DNA of 64,000 bases, taken from positions 1 to 64,000 of the forward strand of contig CAZJHX010000011.1 of the NCBI GenBank assembly GCA_964545715.1. The letters are read 5' to 3'. The notes below the pieces were generated by a model. That model was given only the letters and a program-made list of their open reading frames with translations, ran no database searches and was not told the DNA's origin. The DNA comes from CAZJHX01 sp964545715 (GTDB taxonomy: Bacteria; Myxococcota_A; UBA9042; GCA-2863065). The translations under genes and the position numbers were made by a program. Position 1 is the first letter of the stretch, and each line of letters opens with the position of its first letter. Of this stretch, positions 43,833 to 51,251 are shown one piece after another.

Positions 43833-45382
43833 TTCGCGGTCTCGGCAGCACGCTTGATCGCGTCGCCCGGCGCTGGATGCCGGATCCGTTTCTCCTGGCC
43901 GTGCTGCTCACGCTCGTGGTGGCCGCCGCTGCCGTGCTCTTCGGCAACGCCTTCAGCGATGGAGCGGACCTCTCCGACAAATTGGTTACGACCGTCGGCG
44001 CGTGGAAGGCCTTCATCTTCCTGCCGCCAAAGCCCATCGACAAGGCGCTGCTCTACTTCGCGTTTCAGATGTGCCTGATGCTGGTCACCGGCCACGCGCT
44101 CGCCTCGTCCCCGCCGGTAGCACGCGTGGTTCAGGCGATAGCGCGCCTCCCGCGCACGTTTGGGCAGCAGGTCGTCGTCGTGGCGTTTACCGCCTGCGGC
44201 ATGGCGCTCATCCACTGGGGCCTGGGCCTGATCGTCGGCGCGATGATCGCTCGCGAGGTCGGCCGTCAGGCGCTGGCGCGAGGCATCCCGCACCACTATC
44301 CGCTGCTCGGCGCGTGCGGCTACACGGGCTTGATGATCTGGGGCGGCGGTCTGAGTGGCTCTATCCCGCTCAAAGCCGTCAAGCCCTTCGCGGAGGGTAC
44401 GGCCGGCGTGCCGCTCAGTGACACGCTCTTCTCGTCGATGAACTTCACCATCTGCGGCACGCTGCTGCTCGCCATCCCGCTGTTTTGCCTGTTTCTGGTG
44501 CCGCGCAACGAGGCCGAGTTCGTCCCGTTCGACGGCGGCGCGGCGACCGACGACACAGAGCCCGAGGTCCGCAGCAACGTTGCGCTGGCCCTGGCGCTGG
44601 CCGCCGCCGTCTGGTCCGCGGTGGTCTTTGTGGACATGGCCGCGGACTGGGGCGCACGCCGCTTTATCTACGCCGGGGTCAACGCTGCCATCGTGGCTCT
44701 GGGCGTGCATCGGCTCATATCGCTCGTTATCCGCTTCTTTACCCAGACCAGGAGCGGCCGGACGCCCGCTGAGGCCATGGAGGGCAGCGAGCTCGTCGTG
44801 GTCTTGTTGTGCGCCATGGCCCTGGGCTGGCTCGAATACGAGATCCTCAAAGGACAGTTCAAGCTCAGCTTCAACAACCTCAACTACGCCTTTCTGTTTC
44901 TGGGCCTCCTCTTCCAGGGCACGCCGATTCGGTACGTGCGCGCCGTCGGCGACGGGGCTCGCGGGTGTGCCGGCATCATCCTGCAGTTTCCGCTGTACTT
45001 CGGCATCCTGGGCATCATGGTCGTGACCGGGCTCGGGGCGGTCATCTCGGCGGGCGTCGCCGAGCTGGCAACAGAGACCACGTACCCGATCTTTACGTAT
45101 TTCAGCGCCGGGCTGGTCAATCTGTTCGTGCCCAGCGGCGGCGGGCAGTGGGTCGTGCAGGGACGCATCGTTATCGAGGGCGCCGCGGCTTTCCCCGATC
45201 TCATCCCCAAGTCCGTACTGGCGCTGACCTACGGCGACGCGTGGACCAACATGCTGCAGCCGTTCTGGGCCGTACCTCTGCTCGCCATCACCGGGTTGCG
45301 CGCCCGGGACATCATCGGCTACACCGCAACCGTCATGATTCTGGGTGGCGCGCTGACTATCGCGCTGCTCATCGCCTTGTAA
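43829..45382 (+). CDS. Short-chain fatty acid transporter (AtoE-like)
   Basis: Inner-membrane protein of 517 residues with about 12 helices in the AtoE (short-chain fatty acid transporter) family. Family stretches are RRWMPDPFLLAVLLTLVV at the N-terminus, IHWGLGLIVGAMIAREVG, LIWGGGLSGSIPL-like GLMIWGGGLSGSIPL, and GLVNLFVPSGGGQWVVQGRI near the end. AtoE imports acetoacetate/butyrate-type acids. No atoDAB genes follow; the later family III CoA-transferase may activate the acids. Start ATG 43829 overlaps the glutaredoxin stop. Confidence 0.92.
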   Translation: MIRGLGSTLDRVARRWMPDPFLLAVLLTLVVAAAAVLFGNAFSDGADLSDKLVTTVGAWKAFIFLPPKPIDKALLYFAFQMCLMLVTGHALASSPPVARVVQAIARLPRTFGQQVVVVAFTACGMALIHWGLGLIVGAMIAREVGRQALARGIPHHYPLLGACGYTGLMIWGGGLSGSIPLKAVKPFAEGTAGVPLSDTLFSSMNFTICGTLLLAIPLFCLFLVPRNEAEFVPFDGGAATDDTEPEVRSNVALALALAAAVWSAVVFVDMAADWGARRFIYAGVNAAIVALGVHRLISLVIRFFTQTRSGRTPAEAMEGSELVVVLLCAMALGWLEYEILKGQFKLSFNNLNYAFLFLGLLFQGTPIRYVRAVGDGARGCAGIILQFPLYFGILGIMVVTGLGAVISAGVAELATETTYPIFTYFSAGLVNLFVPSGGGQWVVQGRIVIEGAAAFPDLIPKSVLALTYGDAWTNMLQPFWAVPLLAITGLRARDIIGYTATVMILGGALTIALLIAL

Positions 45383-45391
45383 GGAGCTGTT

Positions 45392-45793
45392 GTGCACTCG
45401 ATCTCTTCAATGGACGCGCCGTCTGCCATCGGCCCCTACAGCCAGGCGATCGCCGCCCCGATGAACGGGGAGCTGGTCTTCTGCTCCGGGCAGATCCCAA
45501 TCGATCCCGCCACGGGCGAGCTCGTCGACGGCGATATCACCGCCCAGACCCATCGCGTCATGGACAACCTGCTGGCCGTGTTGCGCGCCGCCGGTTGTGA
45601 CTTCACCGACGTCACCAAGACCACCATCTTTTTGGCAAGCATGGACGACTTCGGCGCGGTCAATGCGGCGTACGGGACCTACTTCCCCAACCACAAGCCC
45701 GCGCGCGCGACAGTCGAGGTCAGCCGCCTGCCCAAGTCGGTCGCCATCGAGATCGACGCTATCGCCGTCCGTCGCCCGGGTGCCGGCTTTTGA
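45392..45793 (+). CDS. ridA: RidA/YjgF family deaminase
   Basis: Trimeric enamine/imine deaminase that clears 2-aminoacrylate. The 133 residues carry AIGPYSQAI at the start, VFCSGQIPIDP, and the catalytic arginine segment ARATVEVSRLPKSVAIEIDAIA. The GTG start has an ideal ribosome site (AAGGAG, 8 bp upstream). It follows the transporter by 9 bp and overlaps trpA in TTGA, so it is translated in series with both. Confidence 0.95.
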   Translation: MHSISSMDAPSAIGPYSQAIAAPMNGELVFCSGQIPIDPATGELVDGDITAQTHRVMDNLLAVLRAAGCDFTDVTKTTIFLASMDDFGAVNAAYGTYFPNHKPARATVEVSRLPKSVAIEIDAIAVRRPGAGF

Positions 45794-46587
45794 GCTCCGG
45801 AATCGAGCGACTGCAGCGCGTCTTTGCCGAGCGCACGCGTCCGGTGTTGGTTCCGTACATCACGGCCGGCGATCCGGACCTGGCGACCACCGAGCAGCTG
45901 CTGGACGCGCTCGTCGCGGGCGGCGCCGACATCATCGAGCTGGGCGTGCCCTTCTCGGACCCGATGGCGGACGGCCCTGTCATTCAGCTGGCCGCCGAGC
46001 GCGCCCTGCAGAGCCCGTTCGGCATCGACGAGCTGCTGGAGGTCGTGGCGCGGTTCCGTCAGCGGCACGACACCCCAGTCATCCTGTTCGGCTACTACAA
46101 CCCCTACTTTCGGTACGGACACGAGCGCCTGGCGGCCGCCGCGGCACGGGCCGGCGTCTGTGGGGCGCTGTGCGTCGATCTGCCGCCGGAAGAGGCCGGT
46201 CCGTTTCACGCCGCGCTGCGCACAGAGGGGCTGGCGCTGATCCCGCTGCTCACTCCGGTCAGCGATGGCGGTCGCGTGGACGCCGCGCGGGCCATCTGCG
46301 ACGCGTTTGGCTATTACGTCAGCGTCACGGGCGTCACGGGGCTGTCGCTGGAGGGGCGCGGCTCGATCGCGGAGCGCGTCGCCGAGGTGCGGGGGCAGCT
46401 GGATCGCCCGCTCGTCGTTGGCTTTGGAGTGCGCACCCCCGAAGACGCCGCACGCATGGCCCAGGGGGCTGACGGCGTGGTCGTCGGCACGGCCCTGGTC
46501 GACCTGGCGCATCGCACCGCCGCAGCGGAACGCACCGCTGCCGTGACGACCTTCATCAGTGGCCTGGCCGGCGCCCTGGGCCATTGA
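45790..46587 (+). CDS. trpA: Tryptophan synthase alpha chain
   Basis: Cleaves indole-3-glycerol phosphate to indole, normally in complex with TrpB. The 265 residues carry the catalytic Glu50 and Asp61 in IELGVPFSDPMADGPVIQ, and the flexible-loop equivalents are followed by YYVSVTGVTG and the phosphate-binding GFGVRTPEDAARM. The start is TTG, in a TTGA overlap with ridA. No trpB or other trp gene is in the window, an unusual separation because trpB and trpA are usually adjacent. Confidence 0.95.
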   Translation: MSSGIERLQRVFAERTRPVLVPYITAGDPDLATTEQLLDALVAGGADIIELGVPFSDPMADGPVIQLAAERALQSPFGIDELLEVVARFRQRHDTPVILFGYYNPYFRYGHERLAAAAARAGVCGALCVDLPPEEAGPFHAALRTEGLALIPLLTPVSDGGRVDAARAICDAFGYYVSVTGVTGLSLEGRGSIAERVAEVRGQLDRPLVVGFGVRTPEDAARMAQGADGVVVGTALVDLAHRTAAAERTAAVTTFISGLAGALGH

Positions 46588-46612
46588 CATACGGCGCACT
46601 GCGTTGTAATCA
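46584..46612 (+). promoter_or_regulatory. Candidate promoter of the SCP2 gene
   Basis: A perfect TTGACA (46584-46589) overlaps the trpA stop. The hexamer TAATCA lies 17 bp downstream (46607-46612) and matches the -10 consensus weakly. It could give the SCP2 gene its own transcript in addition to read-through from trpA. Confidence 0.35.
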
Positions 46613-46647
46613 GTCCCCGACTCATAGCTCACCAGGAGACAACACAC

Positions 46648-46995
46648 ATGGCATTTGCAAACGCCGGCGAGTTCTTCAGCGCCATCGACAACCGCATCCA
46701 GACCGACGACAAGGCCAAGGCCGCGCTCAAGGAGATCGGCGCGACCTACCAGTTCAACTTGAACGGCGACGGTGGCGGCGCATGGACGCTGAACCTGGCC
46801 GCGTCGAGCGTCGCCGAGGGCGAAGATGACAACGCCGACTGCACGGTCGCCATGGACGCGCGCGACTTCATCGGCATGGTCAACCAGGAAGAGGGTTACC
46901 AGGGCCAGCAGCTGTTCATGTTGGGCAAGCTGATGATCACCGGCGACATGACGCTCGCCCTGCAGCTTGAGCAGGTCTTCGGTCAGGCCAGCTAG
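46648..46995 (+). CDS. SCP2 sterol-carrier-like protein
   Basis: Small cytoplasmic lipid-binding protein of 115 residues in the SCP2 family. The sequence order AALKEIGATYQFNLNGDGGGAW, DCTVAMDARDFIGMV, and LFMLGKLMITGDMTLALQLEQVF is diagnostic. Such proteins carry acyl-CoAs or sterol-like lipids. A clear AGGAGA ribosome site precedes the ATG. It is followed 15 bp later by a CoA-transferase, consistent with fatty acyl metabolism. Confidence 0.9.
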   Translation: MAFANAGEFFSAIDNRIQTDDKAKAALKEIGATYQFNLNGDGGGAWTLNLAASSVAEGEDDNADCTVAMDARDFIGMVNQEEGYQGQQLFMLGKLMITGDMTLALQLEQVFGQAS

Positions 46996-47010
46996 CCTGA
47001 CGCGCGACCC

Positions 47011-48189
47011 ATGACACTCCCCCTCGCCGGGTTGAAGGTCCTGGACCTCACCCGGCTGCTTCCCGGACCGTACCTGAGTCTGCTCTTTGCGGACATGGGC
47101 GCCGACGTCATCAAGGTCGAGGCGCCGCAGGGCGGGGACTGGGTTCGCTTCCTACCGCCGCAGCACGGCGGCATGTCGGTCCATTTCATCGGCCTCAATC
47201 GCAGTAAGCGCAGTATTGCGCTGAACCTGAAGAAGCCGGGTGGCGCGGACGTGCTCAAAAAGTTGGTGGAAGGCGCCGACGTTCTGCTGGAGTCGTTTCG
47301 GCCGGGCGTCATGGACCGTCTCGGTGTCGGCTATGAGGCCCTGCGTGCGGTCAATCCGCGTCTGGTCTACGCGTCCGTCACGGGGTACGGGCAGACGGGG
47401 CCCTATCGGGATCGCGCCGGCCACGACTTGAACTACTGCGCGCTGGGCGGCTCCCTGGCCATGACCGGCAAGGAGGGTGGTCCGCCACAGATGGCGGGGT
47501 TCCAGCTTGCGGACGTGGCAGGCGGCGGTCTCTTCGGCATGGTCGGCGTCCTGGCGGCGCTGCACGCGCGCAGCACGACGGGCGAGGGGCGCTTTGTGGA
47601 CGTCTCGATGACCGAGGGCGCCATGGCGTTCAACGTGCTCACCATGGCGACGACTCTGCACGGCAGCGAGCAGCCGACGCGCGGCACCGACCGACTCAAC
47701 GGCTCGGCTGCCTGCTACGGCGTCTACGAGACGAAGGACGGCGGCTACATGACGCTGGCGGCGCTGGAGCCCAAGTTCTGGTCGGCGTTCTGCGAGGCCG
47801 TGGACAAACCGGACTGGCGCCGTCGTCACATGGGCCAGGACGCCGCTATGAAGGTCGAGATCGCCGCGCTCTTCAAGACCCGCACCCGCGAGAATTGGAC
47901 CGCGCTCTTCGCCGACCGGGACGCCTGCGTCGAGCCGGTGCTGGAGCTGGCTGAGCTGCCCGAGCATCCGCAGCACGTCGCCCGAGACGCGTTTTTCTCC
48001 ATGAAGCAGACCGGCGCAGACGAGCCGCTGCGTCAGTACAAAACGCCGGTGATGCAACCGGGTGACGAACAGCACATCGGCCCAGCACCGCGCCTGGGCG
48101 AGCATACGGTCGCGGTGTTGACCGAGGCTGGATACTCGGATGAGCAGGTCGCTGAATTGCTTTCCAGCGCGGTCGTAAGCCGGTTATAG
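47011..48189 (+). CDS. Family III CoA-transferase / alpha-methylacyl-CoA racemase-like
   Basis: CaiB/BaiF-type enzyme of 392 residues. The start LPLAGLKVLDLTRLLPGP, MGADVIKVEAP, and SLNLKKPGG-like ALNLKKPGG are family marks, and the catalytic aspartate is in GHDLNYCALGG. FGMVGVLAALHARSTTGEG and the C-terminal EDAPELGEHT-like region PRLGEHTVAVL also fit. It either moves CoA between acids or epimerises 2-methylacyl-CoAs; the GHDLNY and TGKEGGPP variants are closer to racemases (AMACR). It sits between the SCP2 gene and the NtrC-type regulator. Confidence 0.9.
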   Translation: MTLPLAGLKVLDLTRLLPGPYLSLLFADMGADVIKVEAPQGGDWVRFLPPQHGGMSVHFIGLNRSKRSIALNLKKPGGADVLKKLVEGADVLLESFRPGVMDRLGVGYEALRAVNPRLVYASVTGYGQTGPYRDRAGHDLNYCALGGSLAMTGKEGGPPQMAGFQLADVAGGGLFGMVGVLAALHARSTTGEGRFVDVSMTEGAMAFNVLTMATTLHGSEQPTRGTDRLNGSAACYGVYETKDGGYMTLAALEPKFWSAFCEAVDKPDWRRRHMGQDAAMKVEIAALFKTRTRENWTALFADRDACVEPVLELAELPEHPQHVARDAFFSMKQTGADEPLRQYKTPVMQPGDEQHIGPAPRLGEHTVAVLTEAGYSDEQVAELLSSAVVSRL

Positions 48190-48200
48190 TTGCCACCTTC

Positions 48201-49619
48201 ATGAGCCCAGGTGACCAGCACGTCCTCGTCGTGGACGACACGCCGGAGATCGGCCAACTGCTTGAGATCAACCTCGCGCAGCACGGCTATCGCGTGACTA
48301 CTGCGGGCACCGGCGCCGAGGCGCTGGCGGTCATGCGGGAGGGGTTCAACGGCATCGTCATCCTGGATTTGCACCTGCCGGACTACCAGGAGCTGGAGCT
48401 GTTTCACGAGCTGCGGCGTCACGACTCGGCGCTGCCGATCATCATCATCACCGCGCACGGCACCATCGATATGGCGATCGACGCCATTCGTCTGGGCGCG
48501 TTCGACTTTTTGACCAAGACCGACGCGTTTCTCGAGCGCGTGTACGTCTCGACCAAGAACGCGTTTTCTCAGCTGGACCTGCACAGCAAGCTGGCTCAGC
48601 TGAGCGATGAGCTGCACACACGCTACAAGTTTGACCAGATCCTCAGCACGGCCGAGCAGATGAAGCCGGTGTTTGAGCTGATGCGGCACGCCGTCGACAG
48701 CCGCGTGACCGTGCTGGTGCAAGGCGACAGCGGCACCGGCAAGGAGCTCATCGCCCGAGCCCTGCACTACAACGGGCGGCGCGGAGATGGGCCGTTTGTG
48801 CCGGTCAACTGTGCGGGCATTCCAGAGACACTGCTCGAGAGCGAGCTGTTCGGCTTTGAGAAGGGGGCGTTTACCGGCGCCGTCTCCCGCAAGAAGGGCA
48901 AGTTTGAGATCGCCGACGGCGGCACCATCTTCCTGGACGAGATCGGTGAGATGCCGATGGTCCTGCAGTCCAAGCTGCTGCGCGTGCTGCAGGAGCACGA
49001 GATCGAGCGCCTGGGTGGCAACGAGCGCATCAAGCTGGACGTTCGCGTTGTGTGCGCCACCAACCGCAACCTGCAAAACGAGGTCAAGGAAGGCCGCTTC
49101 CGCGAGGACCTGTACTACCGGCTGGCGGTCTTTCCGATCGCGCTGCCGCCGCTGCGAGAGCGCAAGGGCGACGTACCGCTGCTGGCCCAGCACTTTCTAG
49201 AGCGCGCCTCCAAAGAGGAGAGCAAGCGGATCGTCGGCTTCCACAACGACGCGCTGGGTCTTCTGCTGGACTACGACTACCCCGGAAACGTGCGCGAGCT
49301 GCAAAACATCATCAGCCACGCCGTGGTCATCGCAGACACAGAGCGAATCCGCGTACGCGACCTGCCACATGCGTTTCGCACCGGGCGCCAGGCCGACGAT
49401 CCGGGACGCCGCGCGCCGCGCGCCTTTGACGCGATGCTGGCCGAGACCGTACGCACCGCCGACGACATACCCACCATGGAAGACGTTGAGGCGCGGATCA
49501 TCGAGCGCGCGGTCGAGCTGTGCGAAGGCAACCTGGTTCAGGCGGCGCGCAGGCTCGGGATCTCGCGCGCCACGATCTACCGGCGCATCGGCAAGCTGAA
49601 CATCCGGCGCACGTCGTGA
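48201..49619 (+). CDS. Sigma-54-dependent response regulator (NtrC type)
   Basis: A 472-residue three-domain activator. The receiver (1-120) has the acidic pair Asp12-Asp13, the phosphorylation site Asp56 (ILDLHLP) and Lys in DFLTKTDAF. The AAA+ domain has Walker A GDSGTGKE, the sigma-54 contact loop KGAFTGA and Walker B FLDEIGEM. The C-terminal Fis-type helix-turn-helix is VQAARRLGISRATIYRRI. No partner histidine kinase is adjacent. The gene starts 11 bp after the CoA-transferase, so it may respond to acyl-CoA metabolism, but this is context only. Confidence 0.95.
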   Translation: MSPGDQHVLVVDDTPEIGQLLEINLAQHGYRVTTAGTGAEALAVMREGFNGIVILDLHLPDYQELELFHELRRHDSALPIIIITAHGTIDMAIDAIRLGAFDFLTKTDAFLERVYVSTKNAFSQLDLHSKLAQLSDELHTRYKFDQILSTAEQMKPVFELMRHAVDSRVTVLVQGDSGTGKELIARALHYNGRRGDGPFVPVNCAGIPETLLESELFGFEKGAFTGAVSRKKGKFEIADGGTIFLDEIGEMPMVLQSKLLRVLQEHEIERLGGNERIKLDVRVVCATNRNLQNEVKEGRFREDLYYRLAVFPIALPPLRERKGDVPLLAQHFLERASKEESKRIVGFHNDALGLLLDYDYPGNVRELQNIISHAVVIADTERIRVRDLPHAFRTGRQADDPGRRAPRAFDAMLAETVRTADDIPTMEDVEARIIERAVELCEGNLVQAARRLGISRATIYRRIGKLNIRRTS

Positions 49620-50137
49620 TGACCGCCACGTTGGTCGCTGTGGTGTCGGTGTTTGCCGTCGCGCAGCCGACGCCACCCAAGAAGGCGAGCCCCGCCCCCA
49701 AGGTCAAGACGGCGCCGCCTCGCGCAAAGCCGCGCGTGGCCACACCGCCCAAACCCAAGACGTCCAAGCCGAAGCCCGCCAAGCCGAAGCTGCCGCCGGC
49801 GCCCGAGGCGTGTGCCTCCGTCACCGATGAGATCGGACGTCTGCTGGACGCCGCGATCGCGCCGCTGGCGGAAGAGGCCAACAAGCGCGAGGACGCCGAT
49901 CTCGATCGCGGCGTCCAGGCGTTTCAGGAGCACCTGGCCGAGCACGGCGCGCAGATCCTCGCCGCCCGCAAGCGCGCCCTGGACGTGGAGAAGACGCTCT
50001 CAAAGGACGATCGTGCGCTGTGCGAGCGCCGCGCATACAAGGTCATTCACAAGAGCCTGACGCGCTTTGCGACCGTGGCCAGCTTCTATCACAGCCGCAT
50101 CGAGGTCTTTCGCGCGCTCGGCGACCTGTTTCGATAG
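49619..50137 (+). CDS. Small secreted Lys/Pro-rich protein
   Basis: An unrecognised protein of 172 residues. A short signal-like start (MTATLVAVVSVFAVAQ) leads to about 45 residues of K, P and A repeats (PKKASPAPKVK, KPKTSKPKPAKPK). The C-terminal 115 residues are alpha-helical and carry two cysteines (ACASVTDEIGRL and LCERRAYKVI). The ATG overlaps the regulator stop (TGATG), suggesting coupled expression. The stop abuts the convergent lipoprotein gene. Export is inferred; the leader lacks early positive charges. Confidence 0.7.
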   Translation: MTATLVAVVSVFAVAQPTPPKKASPAPKVKTAPPRAKPRVATPPKPKTSKPKPAKPKLPPAPEACASVTDEIGRLLDAAIAPLAEEANKREDADLDRGVQAFQEHLAEHGAQILAARKRALDVEKTLSKDDRALCERRAYKVIHKSLTRFATVASFYHSRIEVFRALGDLFR

Positions 50138-51217
50138 CTACTCCGTCTCGACGCGCTCGCTGGTGCCGCTGACCAGCACTACCGGGTCCAGCGGGCCGGG
50201 CAACATCGTCAGGACGCCGCTGTAGCTGCCGCCCTCGGTGCTCAGCATGTCCACGATCTGGTCGCCGTCCGCGTCGATCGCGGTCATCTCACCACCCAGC
50301 ACAATGCCCGTGTCGAACGACAAGATGCCCAGCATCTTCTCAGCGAGGCGCCCGTACGCTTTGTCGCAGGCCTTCTCCAACAGGGAGTTGTCCAGCGTGA
50401 AGTCAAACCACAGCACGCTCAGCTCAATCTCGTCGCCGTTCGTGATGGAGTCCGCCAGCGCGATGCACACCAGGCCGTCGTTCAGCTCCTCCTCGGTGGG
50501 GCTCTCGTTGAACTCCATCAGCACGGTCATGACCCACCCCGCCATCGAGCCGAGTCGCAGTTCGAACGAGTGGTCGTCGAAGGCCAGCGTCTTGGTGTCG
50601 GTGACCTGCGCCGTCACGTCCGCCTCCAGTACCAGCTTGGCGTCGTCACCCAGCCCCAATTGGTCGATCGGCAGGTCGTGAAGCTCGCCGTCATAAGGCA
50701 CGCGCATGGCAGTGATCCGCTCCGTGCCGTGCAGCGCGTCCGGATCATCCTCGTCCGGGGTCAGCGTCATCCGCGTCTCGACCTCCACGGTCGCAAACGT
50801 CTTGGACAGCGCCAGGAACAGCTCGCCGTCCGGCTGCAGCGCGTCGGGCGCATTTGCGTCCACATGGTCGCGCACTTTGTCGAAGATGGCGTCCGCGATC
50901 TTCTCGCGCACCGCGTCCTGCATGGACTCGGGCACGCCGATCAGACCGGCGACCTCGTCCACCACGATCTCCGCCGCGACATCGCCGACTGTCGCGCTGC
51001 CCGCAAACGGTCCGCTGAGGTCCCATTGGGCCTTGGTGTCATAGGTGCCCTCATAGACTAATTGTGTCGGTGCGGGCGGGGCGGTCGGCTCAACCTCCTC
51101 AGGCCCATTCGTGGGCGTCGTCGGATTAGCCGGATCGCCTGTCGGGGTGGTAGATAGTCCCGTGCAAGCGCTCCCGATGAGTGATGTGAACAGACTGACG
51201 ATGATTATCCGATTCAT
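50138..51217 (-). CDS. Hypothetical lipoprotein
   Basis: No named family recognised. The leader MNRIIIVSLFTSLIGSACTG is a lipoprotein signal with the lipobox IGSAC. A T/P/E-rich linker is followed by about 300 residues of mixed alpha/beta sequence with many acidic residues. It includes AGSATVGDVAAEIVVDEVAG and a late segment ADGDQIVDMLSTEGGSYSG that looks like a calcium-loop/beta repeat. The gene is divergent from the M1 aminopeptidase gene (34 bp between starts), so the pair could share control. Confidence 0.75.
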   Translation of the reverse strand: MNRIIIVSLFTSLIGSACTGLSTTPTGDPANPTTPTNGPEEVEPTAPPAPTQLVYEGTYDTKAQWDLSGPFAGSATVGDVAAEIVVDEVAGLIGVPESMQDAVREKIADAIFDKVRDHVDANAPDALQPDGELFLALSKTFATVEVETRMTLTPDEDDPDALHGTERITAMRVPYDGELHDLPIDQLGLGDDAKLVLEADVTAQVTDTKTLAFDDHSFELRLGSMAGWVMTVLMEFNESPTEEELNDGLVCIALADSITNGDEIELSVLWFDFTLDNSLLEKACDKAYGRLAEKMLGILSFDTGIVLGGEMTAIDADGDQIVDMLSTEGGSYSGVLTMLPGPLDPVVLVSGTSERVETE

Positions 51218-51251
51218 AAGTCACCTCCGGCCCCAACGCGTCGCAAAGAGC

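Noticed and set aside
43817..45397. 526-codon minus-strand frame over the AtoE-like gene
   Set aside because: Antisense shadow; the plus-strand transporter is unambiguous.
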